Shown here one piece after another: positions 12,530 to 25,001 of a stretch of DNA of 64,000 nucleotides. Source of the stretch: Xanthostigma xanthostigma (lineage: Eukaryota; Arthropoda; Insecta; Raphidioptera; Raphidiidae); contig OY754468.1 in NCBI GenBank assembly GCA_963575645.1, forward strand, positions 18,438,465-18,502,464, in the 5' to 3' direction. Each line of letters starts with the position of its first letter. The first letter of the stretch is position 1. The notes below the pieces were generated by a model that saw only the letters and a program-made list of their open reading frames with translations, searched no databases and had not been told where the DNA came from. Position numbers and translations under genes: made by a program.

Positions 12530-13250
12530 CACGGTTTACGGAATCTGACGTGATCTTGGTGAACTTAGACTTCCTGAAAATTTGGAATGATTCAGACCAG
12601 TAAATTTGGAGAAATCTTAAAAAAAACAAGTTTCAAAAATTTTTAAAAATTTGTTTTTGTGGAATATTTTCTAAACTACTAAACCAATTAATTCCAAAAT
12701 CTAACCAGCTCTTCTCCTTAACAAACTGCGTCGATTTCCGCAAACCGCATCACATCGGTTCATTTTTTCACGAGATACCGTGTACGAAAAAATCGTAAAA
12801 AAGTGTTTTTTTTAAATTACTCTTAAAATTGTTATCAGATCGATTTTTTTGTAATAAATTACTTTCTGAGGCTAAAAAAACTGCGTCGATCGCCGCAAAC
12901 CAGATCAAAATTGGTTCATTTGTTCATGAGATAACGTGAACGTAAAATTAGAAAAAAAGTGTTTTTTTTAAAATTACTCGTAAAAATCTTATCATATCGA
13001 TTTTTTTGTAATAAATTATTTTTTTAGGTTAAAAAAACTGCGTCGATTGCCGCAAATCGCATCAAAATCGGTTCATTTGTTCGTGAGATATCGTGAACAA
13101 AAATTTCGTAATTTTTTATTTGAGCTCGAAGAGCTAAAAAATAAGCTTCTTGCTATATTTTATATATTTTTGAGCGTTTTGAACTCGAAAATAGCGGGAA
13201 GTTACAGGGATGACCTGCAGGGTCAAACTCCTTTTCAAATTTTTTAGTTT
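12530..13250 (+). repeat. Tandem 150-bp repeat block, inverted copy at 18560-19450
   Basis: At least three monomers share 'aaactgcgtcgat(t/c)gccgcaaa' followed by 'atcggttcatttgttc(g/a)tgagat', at about 12727, 12880 and 13036 (spacing about 153-156). The same array with the same outer sequence (gaactcgaaaatagcgggaa) is found in reverse at 18560-19450. Confidence 0.75.
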
Positions 13251-14047
13251 GCTTCCTTCTGGGACCGTTAGTCAAAGGACCGGCAATAGAGCACAAATAT
13301 GAGTAGCTCGAGTAGAGCAGTGTGTGGCCGCTTAGGGCAACATCGCGGCAACGCGATGAGCAGAGCGAGGAGCATGTCTGGCCGTAGGGTATAGTTTGCC
13401 GACATTGACAGTTGCGGGGGGTTGCGGGCGCAGGTCTAATCTGCGCTATTATAATATGAGTAATTTCACGTGCTGTGCAGGTCGTGCAGGTTTATGCTTG
13501 ACAAGTGTACGCGGTATTTAAAAGTCAAAACAACTTTGTCCATGATATTGTAAACAAAAACAGCATTAACAAACATAAAAATAACAACAAAAAACAGCCA
13601 TTATTATCAATGCTATCCTTATCACTGTTCTTATAGTTTAATATTTTTTTATAAGAAATCAACTTAATTTTATTTTATAGTACCTATAAACAGGGGCGGA
13701 TCTGTGTTTTTCGGGGTCTAGAGCTTATTGAAACTCTTTTTTTGTTAGATTAAAAATTTTTAAATTGGGGTTTAAAATTATTTTTTAATAATAAATAAAA
13801 GTGGCACTTTATTTTTTGTTTAAATTCAACAAACTTTATATTTCACTAGCCGTTTATTTATCATATTGCTCTGCAATCTGCATACAATACAAGTGAATAC
13901 ACTATTGGCGTCGGTCAGATAGAAGGATCTAGGGACAGAATCAAAATACGATAGTGCTCAAAAAACTTAATCGATTTAAACGAAATTTAGTACTCGATAT
14001 GTGGGAATCTATCATCGCACCAAGCCTATTTAAAATGGGTCCAAAAA

Positions 14048-14621
14048 TTGGTTGTCTGTAAATTCGGTTTACGGACGATAGTTTTACGTGATAACGTATT
14101 CCGTAATACATAACCTAAATTTATATAATAATTATAATAATTCGAATCTATGATATTGCATCTTTTGCTTCAAATTTAGGTTAATTTTATTTATTAAAAT
14201 TACTCACCACCTATAATATAATTGTTTTTTTTAACTTTCTTTCTTTCGTATTTATTTTAAGTCTCAAAGATTAACTGTCATAATATTTTGAAAACAATTA
14301 TTTCATTGTTTATATAAAATTCCAAAACCTACTTACAATATTTAAGTATTTTCATACGTCAAAAAATTGATTTTTATAATGATAAAATTTGTATGAAAAC
14401 GATTTTTTCGAGAGATGAGACCTAGCTAAAACGATTTTTTGCCCCCCAAAATCCCTTTTCAGTAAATTTCATCCAAATCGTTAGGGCCGTTTTCGAGAAA
14501 AGCACGTACAGGGTCAGGCGGAACGTTAGGAACGTTACACTTTTTCGTGCATGCAGCCGGTGTTTTATCAATTTATAAGATTGGTGATTCATCAATTTAT
14601 AAGACGTTATCACGTCAAAAA
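14048..14621 (+). mobile_element. Family-A MITE, copy 3
   Basis: Full-length copy, very close to copy 2, ending ATCACGTCAAAAA at about 14621. Two tandem 36-bp units (acggatcattttacgggttg / acggatcattttgcgggttg) follow immediately at 14617-14695. Confidence 0.85.
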
Positions 14622-15363
14622 CGGATCATTTTACGGGTTGTTTTTAGGGATTAAAAACGGATCATTTTGCGGGTTGTTTTTAGGGGTTAAAGAATGTTTT
14701 TGGGCCCAAAAATATGGAAAAATTCTCGGAGCTGTTTCAAAATTGAAATTTCACTCTTAAGTAGCAATTAAATCCAACTTCAATATTTTCAATTCTAGAG
14801 CATTTCTTCCCAGAATTTTATACTCGTCAAAGATACGTTCATCGCAAAGATCGTTTGCCCGGTTGAAAACATTTATTGAATTTTGATGGGCATAATTGTT
14901 TGAAATAAATGGGTTATAAGTAAGTGGAGAAAAAGATAAAGGCAGACAGCGACTCTGTTTTTTACTATGTAGACGTAGTCTTTGAAAAAACACCGTCGTA
15001 GTTCAACCAATTTGTCAAAAATATTTACAATATATATACACAAAGCTTCCTCGTTTATCGCTCTTTCTATTAGTGAAAACCGTTTCAAAATCCGGAACGT
15101 GGTTTAAAAGAAGTAAGCGGAGAAACAGGCAGAGGCAAACAGTGACTTTGTTTTATACTTTGTAATGGTTGTTTTCATTTCTTTTCTAACATATCAACGT
15201 TGCCGAAATCTTTGGGTGGATATTCCCTCTATATTCGTTAAATGGGCCCAACAATCAACAATAAATGTTCTCCCATTGAGCTCTGTCAAATTTGATACTT
15301 GTTTGTTTGTCTTTCTTCCCAAATACAAGTTTTGGAACAAGTAGGTCCCAGCTACGACACAAC

Positions 15364-16128
15364 TAGAGAATACAATCCCGGGATCCCGAATCTCGGGATC
15401 CCGGCCGTTTTCTGGTCCCGAAAATCCCTGGACCGTACTTGGCTAATCTCGGGATTTTCGTAATGGCCAAAAACAGATCTAGTTTGCATTCCGTAATCCG
15501 TTGCGCCTTGACAATTACCTTGTCTAGATTATATTAATATTATTTATTACGCATAACGACAAAAAACAATCCTTAAATACGTGGTACGATATGTAAGAAT
15601 ATGAAATCTCCAGATCCTGAAGTACAAGTACAAAATGAATCAGGGTTGGCAAATAGTATTAGACGTAAAATAAGCATGTGCGAAAATGTAGGAGTTCGTG
15701 GATATCACTTAGAAACGGCATATAAGTATCTATTGTCTATTCCTCCAACGAGCGCAGAACCTGATCGAGCGTTTTCAGCTTATGTTGGCAATAAACTACG
15801 AAGCAGGCTTGGAAGTCAAACATTGGATGTTTTGATATTTCTGCGATTGTATTTTCTAAATTCTAAATAGTTTTTTTGTGTTGTCTTTTTGATTTCTTGC
15901 AAAAGTAATTTTTTTTTGTTTTGTCTATTTTATTTTCTTACTATATTGTGATTTGTGTTGTGCAACGTTTTTAAAAACATTTTTTAAGAAATTACTCAAG
16001 TTTTATTCATTTGAGCCCAATTAGAAACCACATAGTCTAATCCCAGGATAGCCCCGGGATCCCGGGATTACGCATCAAAAATCCCGTAATACCGGGATTG
16101 AAAAACATTCTCGGGATTGTATTCTCTA
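15364..16128 (+). mobile_element. hAT element, internally deleted, with 8-bp target duplication
   Basis: The terminal inverted repeats are TAGAGAATACAATCCCGGG on the left and the complement of TAGAGAATACAATCCCGAG on the right. The flanks gacacaac (15356-15363) and gacgcaac (16129-16136) form an 8-bp target-site duplication with one substitution, as hAT transposons make. GGGATCCCG-type repeats fill both subterminal regions. Only the end of the transposase gene remains inside. Confidence 0.85.
15601..15870 (+). pseudogene. hAT transposase C-terminal dimerisation domain remnant
   Basis: An 89-codon frame contains 'YLLSIPPTSAEPDRAFSA' and 'NKLRSRLGSQTLDVLIFLR', the signature of the hAT C-terminal dimerisation region (hATC). 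The BED finger and RNase H-like catalytic part are absent, so it is not an active transposase. The reading frame is uninterrupted, which suggests fairly recent decay. Confidence 0.8.
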
Positions 16129-16562
16129 GACGCAACCCACTGAATATGTTAAAGTATATATATCCTTGAAGGTAATTGAATTCTCTACAACTCCCTCTTA
16201 ATAAATTTCTTTCTCAGATGAATAGTTTAGACGACATGAAGGAATTTTTGATGAAAAATGTGAGGTAAAAGTTTTTTTTTCGAAAACTTTCACTTTTCTG
16301 GGGCGTGTAGCTCAAAAACGATTAAGAATTTGAAAAAAGTATAGGTATAGAACGAGAGCTGTATAAAATTTTATAATTTTGGCATAAGAAATTTTTCTAA
16401 GCTAAAACCCTAAAAGTGGTATCTTCCTGGTGTCCCCCTACCTCGTGCTCACCTCCTAAACGTCCCTAAGCACCTTGAACAAGTTTGTGAAGGAATCGCT
16501 TAGGTCCCTGCTCACGCACTCTACAACTTCTTTGTTGACTGGACTATAAAGTTTTGTTTTAC

Positions 16563-17351
16563 TTAGTTTTTAAAGATCAAATCAGGTAGGTGACGTCCCC
16601 CATTCTCCATACACTGACTAAACCGATTTCTGGCGTTTGTCATGACTCTTGCCAGTATAATTCAGGTGTTATCCTGGCAATTTCTTCCTGGATATTGGTC
16701 TTCACATCTTGTAGGGTCCTTAGACGGTTGACGGTTCACATAAACACGGGATTTCAAAAAACCCTATAGAAAAAACAAGGGTGCAAATCAGAAAGCGGGC
16801 CTCTCACGCGTTCCTCCGAGAATTGGAGTCACGTTCAGAAAGTTCCTGCATAATCTCCATCTTGTATGGATGAAAATGGAGTTAATCATGAAGAATTCTC
16901 CTCAAAGAATGATCGGAAAGTCCAATGGCAGACGCATGTTTGCGCGCAGAACGCCGTGGTGATCGCAACATTGAAGCTGTCACTGCATCAATGTTCTTGG
17001 TGATCTAATGGGACGAGGGACTCCAGTTCTAAATCTTGTCGCACTTGCAGTTTGTCTGAACGTAGTGACCCACATAATAATTGATTTCCGGGACTGGGGT
17101 CAACGGGGCTAAATTAAATCGATTCTGAAAGGCACGCTGGGTTACGATCTCAGAACATCCGTTCGAAAAGTAGGCCTAAACGGCAAACTCACGCTCCTCA
17201 CTGTTCCAACGCAGATGGCGACTAAATTGTGTCGGGACAAAACTTTATAGTTCTGCCTCTCGAACGACACCACTAGTGCTCCGCTACGACATCAACCGAA
17301 TGAATGGCGCGCATTTAAAAAAAAGGAAGTTATGCTGCCGCACCCTGTATA
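16563..17351 (-). pseudogene. Decayed Tc1/mariner-superfamily transposase element
   Basis: On the minus strand near 16985-16820 a frame reads SPRRSARKHASAIGLSDHSL then HFHPYKMEIMQELSERD, the helix-turn-helix part of Tc3-like insect transposases. After a deletion of the DDE catalytic region it resumes with RTLQDVKTNIQEEIARITPE. A one-base shift later it reads RNRFSQCMENGGRHLPDLIF to a TAA at 16563. The sequence 'ctgccgcaccctgtat' near 17335-17350 looks like the outer inverted repeat. It is frameshifted and lacks catalytic residues. Confidence 0.72.
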
Positions 17352-17763
17352 CCATACAAAGGCCCTCCGCCGCGTCTGTCTGTCTGTCTGAACGCGATTA
17401 ACTCAAAAACTATACAACGGATTTTCATACGGTTTCCACTAATAGAAAGAGCGATAAACGAGGAAGGTTTTTGTATATCATATTTTGTAAATATTTTGTA
17501 CAAAATGACGGTGTTTTGTCAAAAAAAAAAAAAAAACTGTTTTCGTACCATATAGCGACATCAGGTAGAATTTGCTCAAAGCTATTAGTTCAGACATTTC
17601 TGCGTTATATTGTCGTTTTCATAGACACTTCCTTAATAAAATACATTTAGCAGAATTTTCCTATAACACAAAATATATCTTCGGCAAATTATCTATCTAT
17701 ATACGAGTGTTATATTATAAAAAGAACAGTTTTGCACCCGGGTAAATCGAACCGGGCCGCTAG
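17352..17763 (+). mobile_element. Helitron-like 3' terminus with body
   Basis: It ends in a hairpin CCCGGGTAAATCGAACCGGG followed by CCGCTAG and T. An upstream segment, 'cactaatagaaagagcgata', recurs in reverse at about 15050-15080, so there is another fragment of the same family nearby. No coding sequence. Confidence 0.55.
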
Positions 17764-17971
17764 TATATGTTAAAATTTGAACAGACTAAGGAATGCATTA
17801 ATTCTTCTTCGATACAAAAAAGCTCAAACTAATGTCCTTTTAAATATATTGAAAACTAACAACAAACGCTAACAGAATAAGGATGTTAATGAACTGGGTC
17901 ACCAATCACCATGTATCAGCAGCTGCGGCGAATTTCAAATTACTTTCATGCATAAGCTGTATGCACCCTGG

Positions 17972-18269
17972 CAGTGCCGGATTATACCAAGTGCCGCCTA
18001 TACGCTAAAACAGGCTTGCCGCCCACTTAAGGCTAGCGTTTTCCCGAGTTTCTGTAGGTTATCTTTTCTTTCATTGAAGTTACTAAGGCCTTGCATCGCA
18101 CATGGGTATTTCTGTTCGAAGAGTGCTGTGTATATTAATATTATATCAGTTAGTAATATCTGATTCCGATTGGAGGCTCAAGACAGACCGTATTTCGTTA
18201 GTTAGAAATACTCCGACGAGTGCCGCCCTACGCTTCAGCGTAGTTAGCGTATAGGTTAATCCGGCACTG
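17972..18269. mobile_element. hAT-type MITE with perfect 8-bp target duplication
   Basis: The inverted termini are CAGTGCCGGATTA and TAATCCGGCACTG. The exact 8-bp duplication CACCCTGG flanks it at 17964-17971 and 18270-18277. The CAGTG start and 8-bp duplication are diagnostic of hAT. The 298-bp body has no meaningful frame. The intact duplication suggests a relatively young insertion. Confidence 0.92.
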
Positions 18270-18559
18270 CACCCTGGCCTCTTTTTACTTAAACTGTATC
18301 TGTCCAACCGTGTCTTCTTTGTTTGTTTTTTTTAATAAAAATTTTAAAAACTTACTTGATTATCATGTTTGTTCAGTTATAATGAATAAATACACTCACA
18401 ATAAGTATTATGTAAAAAATAAAAAAAAAAATCGTCACAGTACACAACACTGCCAACAAAAGAGTGCAGTTTGCTAATAAGTTCATTGAAATATTTTTGT
18501 AAAAATTCGCTTAATGATTTTTTCTTAATTTTAGGATTCGATAATTTATCCAACATCTG

Positions 18560-19450
18560 TACAAAAAAAATTGAAAAGAAGTTTGGCCCTGCAGGCCATC
18601 CCTGTAACTTCCCGCTATTTTCGAGTTCAAAACGCTCAAAAATATATAAAATATAGCAAGAAGTTTATTTTTTAGCTCTTCGAGCTAAAAAAAAAAACAC
18701 TTTGTTACGAAATTTTCGTTCACTATATCTCATGAACAAATGAACCGATTTTGATGCGATTAGCGGCAGTCGACGCAATTTTTTAACCTAACAAAGTAAT
18801 TTATTATAGAAAAATCGATCTCATAGGAATTTAAAAAAAAAAACACTTTTTTACAAATTTTTCGTTCATGATATCTCGTGAACAAATGAGCCGATTTTGA
18901 TGCGGTTTGCGGCGATCGACGCAGTTTTTTTAACCTAAGAAAGTAAATTATTACAAAAAAATCGATTTGATAAGAATTTTACGAGTAATTAAAAAAATTA
19001 CTTTTTTCCTAATTTTTCGTTCACGTTATCTCATGAACAAATGAACCAATTTTGATCTGGTTTGCGGCGACCGACGCAGTTTTTTTAGCCTAAGAAAGTA
19101 ATTTATTACAAAAAAATCGATCTGATAACAATTTTAAGAGTCATTTTAAAAAAACACTTTTTTACGATTTTTTCGTTCACGGTATCTCGTGAACAAATGA
19201 ACCGATTTTGATGGGGTTTGCGGAAATCGACGCAAATTGTTAAGGAGAAGAGCTGATTAGATTTTGGAATTAATCGGTTTAGTAGTTTAGAAAATATTTT
19301 ACAAAAACAAATTTTAAAAAATTTTTGAGACTTGTTTTTTTAAGATTTCTCAAAAATTTTTGGGCCGAATCGTTTCAAATTTTCAGGAAGTCTAAGTTCA
19401 CCAAGTTCACGTCAGATGCCGCAAACCACGTTTCAATCGGACACTCCGTT
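18560..19450 (-). repeat. Inverted copy of the 150-bp tandem array
   Basis: At least four monomers with 'gttcac(g/t)(g/t)tatctc' and 'gaaccgattttgat' spaced about 146-155 bp apart. It is the reverse complement of the block at 12530-13250, including its unique edges. The two arrays bracket a 5.3-kb stretch of other insertions. Confidence 0.75.
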
Positions 19451-19478
19451 CAAAAGATATAAAAGGTTTACATACATA

Positions 19479-19498
19479 CACACACACACACACACACA
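19479..19498. repeat. (CA)n microsatellite
   Basis: A short uninterrupted run of CA dinucleotides next to the inverted tandem array. A CT-rich run follows at about 19767-19782. Confidence 0.85.
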
Positions 19499-20767
19499 TA
19501 CAGCCCTACGGACATCATCGCCAAAATAGTTTCAATAGCTTCCTAGGACCTCAAAACGTCGAGATCTGGCGAAAACTCGATTTTCGAAAATCGGGGTGAA
19601 ACCAATAACTTCCCGATTTTTGAAAAAAAAAATTTTTTTTTTTAAAGCGGGTAGTTAAAAATATAGGTATAGGTTCACCTTTCAGTAAGTAATTCACATA
19701 TTAATATTTTAAATTCCAAATAATTTATGTTATTGACCTCAGTTGTCGAGTGTCTATAATCTACAATCTCTCTCTCTCTCTAAAATTTGCTTGTCGAACC
19801 CTTAACGATCCGAATGCAACTATTTTAAATATAGATATAAGTGATGTAACCATATACTTTTATTCTATACTGAGCAGTGAGCATAGGAATAAAATCGCAA
19901 TCGAACCATTAGGGTGCAAACATATACTTCTGTCTTTATTTACGCCGTAAGCACTAGCGTATCCAGGAGGGCAAAACAAGCACGGGGGACCCGGCTTAAG
20001 AATTTCTAATTTTCCCCCTCCTGAGCCAAAAGCTGGGTACGCCCATGTTAACGTCATAGAAAAAGACAAAGTTTTTGAAACAGAGATACTTTATTCTGAT
20101 TGAATGCAAGTACATCAACCAATCCTACCATCGGAGAAATCAGGGAAGGGAATTACATCGAAGAAAGAGACGCAGATATATTTTCGATACGCTTTGTTGC
20201 TTTCACTCACCGCACAGTAGAGAGACAATGCTTCATATAGTAGGTACATTATTAAATGTATATTGTATGTATGTAACGGGATATTAATATTCGCATTCGT
20301 AAAATTCATAGGAATATTTATAGTTAGGTACGCGGTGACAAAAGTGCCTTGCAACTCCCAAACGGATGATAAGCACGTTTTTGTATAGTTCGAGTGTCGT
20401 TTTCGAAATCCGTGTTGTCGAGTAGGGGTCTGGCGTCCGGCGTTGAGCGGCTATAGTATTTTTTCCGAATTTTGCCCAGCGGTTCCAAAAATCATTTCCC
20501 AAACGGATGAAAATTACTGGAGGGCATCTACGCAAACCCCCAATTACCGGAAAAATATTTTCATCCGATTTGATATTTGCAAAGAGCTCTTCCAGAAGTT
20601 CTAAAAAAAATGGAAAAAAGGGGGGGAAAAAAATTTCCTCATTTGAACTTGAAATTTGGCAGGGAGATATAGTTCGTGTCTGAGAATATGTAAAAAAATT
20701 TTTTTTGCTCTATGTATCGCGATCGCTTTGTAACAATTTTCTAAAATTTAAATGGGCCGATAAAGTA

Positions 20768-21133
20768 CAGTAGGCGCTCGATAATCCGGCACCCGATTTT
20801 TTCCCTCTATGCCGGATTGTCGGAACTGCCGGATTATCGGATTTTCGCTTGCTTCTTGGCATAATAAATTTTTTTAATTATCATTTCTCTTAACTTTCTC
20901 AAATTCAGTAGAAACAGCATCATTTATTATTTCTTCATCGGTCATTACAGGGTGAGAATCCGAGTTTTCCGCAAACCATTCCTCAATATCGAGAGAAACT
21001 ACTCGAACCCGCTCAGTAGTCCGGCGTTCAGCAGTGTAAAATGCCGAATTATAGAGCGGGCTACCTGAGTCCCAAAATGCCGGACTACTGAGCGTGCCGG
21101 ATTGGCGAGCGCCGGATTATCGAGCGCCTACTG
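20768..21133. mobile_element. Nested pogo/Tigger-like derivative (T2)
   Basis: The terminal repeats CAGTAGGCGCTCGATAATCC and GGATTATCGAGCGCCTACTG are flanked by TA on both sides (20766-20767 and 21134-21135). It is inserted inside the long-TIR element at 20321-21975, so it is younger than that element. Confidence 0.85.
20874..21014 (-). pseudogene. Tigger transposase C-terminal remnant in T2
   Basis: The minus-strand frame reads ERVRVVSLDIEEWFAENSDS and then PVMTDEEIINDAVSTEF before TAA. The W-x-x-x-D ... L/M-T-D-E-E-I pattern is typical of the acidic tail of Tigger/jerky-type DDE proteins. The rest of the gene is deleted. Confidence 0.6.
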
Positions 21134-23364
21134 TAATTCCCAAATGGATGAAAATTTGCCCACAGGTTCTTTGACACCTACAGAACATCGAAAAATTATT
21201 TTCATCCAAATTTGTTGCGGTCAAGTCCAGATCATCCATAATAATGCTCCGATATATTCATTATCACGGGAAACTGCAGGATCTGAATGTTCAATCTTTA
21301 ATGTGGAAAGGCCGATTACAATCAAATTGTGTATTATTGTCCTAAACACTGATGAGACTATTTTCCTCTGATTTGCATACTTCATCCACAAATTAGCTAG
21401 TATCTCTTTACTAGCGTTTGACTCGCTTTGCTCGTGAATTAAATTTGGTTATTATATAGGCCGATTGATACCAAAGTATATATGAATAGCCACATATTAT
21501 CAGAAAATTTACGGAGAACTCCGGGATCAAAATCACGCGCGCTGGCGGGGTTTTTTGTTATTTGGCATAGTTTAGCCAGGCGCATTTTGGATGAAAACTT
21601 TTTTTTCTAATAACATAAATAATAACCATTCATATCAGTCCGGTTGCATGCATGCGGCTGATGATTTTTTTCATTTCGGAGTCTGGGTCCATTTAATTGT
21701 ACTGCAGGCTACGGCAAGGATCAAATCGGATGAAAATATTTTTCCGGTAATTGGGGGTTTGCGTAGATGCCCTCCAGTAATTTTCATCCGTTTGGGAAAT
21801 GATTTTTGGAACCGCTGGGCAAAATTCGGAAAAAATACTATAGCCGCTCAACGCCGGACGCCAGACCCCTATACTCGACAACACGGATTTCGAGAACGAC
21901 ACTCGAACTATACAAAAACGTGCTTATCATCCGTTTGGGAGTTGCAAGGCACTTTTGTCACCGCGTACCTAACTATTATGGGAAATATGATAATATAAAA
22001 AAAATCTTATTTAAAAAAATGCGAAAATAATATTAAATAAGACAAAAAATGTTAATTTTGCATTTTTTTCAGAAAAGTTTTTTCTTACTCCTTTTTTTTT
22101 GCTAAGGAACCCTGCAATTATATATTTTATCAGGCTTTATTTTAACATCAGGTAATATAGCTTTAGTATTAGTATATAGGTTCATAATCAACCTAGTACC
22201 TAGAACCACTACAAATGTGTGCGTGCGACTTACAGTGCCAATCAGATATCAAATTTAACCTTGGATAAATGACGCCAGATATGAAAGCTGTAGAATATTC
22301 GCATTTGCGAATATCGGCGACAGATATTCAAATTCATGAATGTCAAAAAATTGACATTTTTTCGTTATATCACTATCGTTCAGTGATTGATTCCATTTTA
22401 TGTACGTTTATACAATTACACAATATAAACATTTTCTAAAGTAGTACAAAGTTGTTCAAAATGGAGTAAAACGTCAAAGTTTTATGATTTGACCTGTTCT
22501 CCATCAGACCAGCGACAATACTCTGTGTCACATACTATGTAGGTATAGGCAAACATAGTAATAAACATTAAACAATATTGTTTTCTTTTTGTTTTTGTTC
22601 TTTTAAAATGACAATGTTTTTAAATTAATTAAAATCAAATTTAAAATTTTCCTCTTGTAGTTTATAATAAATGTACTAATCTATAGTAAGATCGAATGGA
22701 AACAATTGTATTTTAGAAGTATAGAAGGTCACTGGGTTTATTCAACAAATATGTACCAATCTCAATATAGTTAATATTTATAGTGCCATTATCTTAGCGT
22801 TTGGCCTTAGTTACACAGCCAATTATTTTTTTGCAAACTGATGCAGATATCTGAAAAATAATAACTTATAAAAAATATAAAATAATGTCTTAACCTTTCA
22901 TGATTAGTCCCAATAAATACTACACTTAAATACTGCTCATATTGCTCATAGACAATATTATTACTGAAAGACACCGAAAAAATATATTTTAGGGAGTCCA
23001 GACAGTCAAACATAGGTATACTTATTTGAGAAATATTTGTTCAAGCATCCTTGGCGGGTGTCGTTTTACTCAAACAACGCAAACATTATAGTGAATTTTC
23101 TATCCATCGTGGTCTCCTGGAAGACTAATACACTTGTAAACAGTTAATGGTTTCTTTCTTGAAACAGAAAAAACAGAGGCTAAGCAAACATGGACTGATA
23201 ACTGCGAGAAGAGTGGCTTCTAGTTATAGATGAAAAGTGATTTTAAAATCGATTAATAATCAATATTTACATAGACAACAGATAGATATCAATCCTTTCA
23301 AAATCGATATATCGATATTTTGTCAGTTAAGTCACATTTACCCTTTAATATTTTTATGCCGTAA

Positions 23365-23938
23365 CTAGCTTTTGCCCGCGGCTTCGCTCGCGCCAAGTTT
23401 GATTTTGATGATAAGTTTTGGTTATAGTTATTATGACGTAGGCATCCGCTAAGAACGGATTTTTGAAAATTCAACCCCTAAAAGGGTGTAACGGGGGTTC
23501 AAAATTTGAACGGAGATTGAGCTGAAATTTGGGACACAGATAATGATTAGGACGTAGGCATCCGCTAAGAACAGATTTTTGAAAATTCAACCCCTAAAAG
23601 GGTGTAACGGGTTGAAATTTTGCATGGAGAAATCATATAAGATAGATTTATCAATTCGAGAATGCTCAGGATTATTCCTGTCAACAAATAAATGAACACG
23701 TGTTTTGTGCTTTTTCAAAAACAACCCTTTCAGAGGATGAAAAGAAGTAAATAGTCTAAAAATCAACATGGGTGTCATTTTCACGGTTTGCCAGGATGTT
23801 GATCACGTGGATGTCATCAATTTTGAAATTTATTAGGGGAATCTACGTCGAGAAAGAAGTAACTATACCAAATAATGGGAATGCATCCGTGTTTCGTTTC
23901 AATCGCGTGCGAAACTGCGGGTAACGACTAACGGCTAG
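23365..23938. mobile_element. Helitron-like ends in opposite orientation with internal 116-bp tandem repeat
   Basis: The left boundary ACTAGCTTTTGCCCGCGGCT is the reverse of a hairpin-plus-CTAG end; the right boundary ends ACGGCTAG. Inside, 'gacgtaggcatccgctaaga' with the following 40 bp occurs at 23435 and 23551. This may be a composite of two elements. Confidence 0.5.
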
Positions 23939-24854
23939 TGAAAATATAGCTTATATCAATATAAATATCGACATTTTTGTTTCGCTTAAGTCTAACTATT
24001 TAGAAATGAACCAGTAACGCTAACTTTACACTAATTGTTGTCAAGACCTTTAGCGACACGATGTTCCAGTTGCAGCCACGCTAAGCACTAAAATGTTTAA
24101 ATCTAATAGCGTTGCTATGGGAACGCCATTAATGTAAGAGAACTATATGCCAAATTTTGAAACGTCAAGTTATTGTCATTTTTGATAGATGCAATTTTTA
24201 AAATCACAAAAGTTTAACTTACAACCCACATTAATTTCAAAGTAAATCTGATTTTCAAAAAATACTCAATCAAAACAGTAACCAAAATAGCCAGATTTGA
24301 TATCTCACACTAAAAAAACGGCCTATACAACTTTATATAACTCCCACTTCTTTGAAACATTACGTTACGCTCAATGCACCAAAAGATGTTGCCGATTGGA
24401 TTGCTACTATGTTCTATTAAATAGTCAAAGGGTCGAGCAATATAGTACTGCAACCCTACTTCTATGTTGGCATGAATTGTTCAATTCGAAAATACATCCG
24501 AAAATTAGTAATAAAGATTAATTCATTAAAAAATTAACAAGTGTTAAGTCTAGCATTTTTCGTTTGTATTTGGATATACTTATTTAATTTTATCTGTTTC
24601 TGTATGAAAACTGAAAATAAAATATAAAACATATAATTAATAAAATAATTAATTAATTAATTATAAGTAATTGTCTTTTTCAAAGGATCACGATTTTTCA
24701 CTCGTTATTTCAGTTTCAATCTCGCCCTATATAATAAAATATTCTTTCTGATGTATCGATATTGGAGCAGTATCAGATCGAATCGGACCAATAACAATAT
24801 AGTTTGAATACTTATGCTAGAAGTTTATTAAAAAAATATTTATTTTATGTAATA

Positions 24855-24885
24855 CTAGCGGCCCGTTCCGGTTTCACCGGGCGCA
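24855..24885 (-). mobile_element. Helitron-like 3' terminus
   Basis: CTAGCGGCCCGTTCCGGTTT followed by CACCGGGC is, on the minus strand, a GC hairpin just before CTAG. The rest of this element runs rightward and is not delimited. Confidence 0.5.
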
Positions 24886-25001
24886 AAAGAACGGATGTCG
24901 GGGAGGGGGGGGGGCATGAGTACGCACGTTCATTTTAATTTACCGTTTAAAAGTTTTTGTCGGACGGACAAATTTTGAGTTTTATCGTTTTATATTATAA
25001 C

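Larger units (their letters stand above)
20321..21975. mobile_element. Transposon-like element with 255-bp terminal inverted repeats
   Basis: Arms 20321-20574 and 21720-21975 are almost identical in reverse complement, with a 2-base indel near 'gtcgagtaggggtc' and few substitutions. The interior carries repeated 'cccaaa(c/t)ggatgaaaat' motifs and a nested pogo-like element at 20768-21133. The open frames in the arms are mirror images of each other and have no recognised domain. The superfamily is unknown. Confidence 0.8.

Noticed and set aside
13047-13247. 66-codon plus-strand open frame
   Set aside because: It is within the 150-bp tandem repeat block, and its inverted partner at 18.6 kb does not conserve the frame.
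20075-21998. Several open frames of 70-135 codons
   Set aside because: They lie in the two inverted arms of one repeat and mirror one another, with no recognisable domain.
24297-24521. 74-codon open frame with several Cys
   Set aside because: No recognisable domain, in the repeat-rich gap, and no splice or promoter context to support it.
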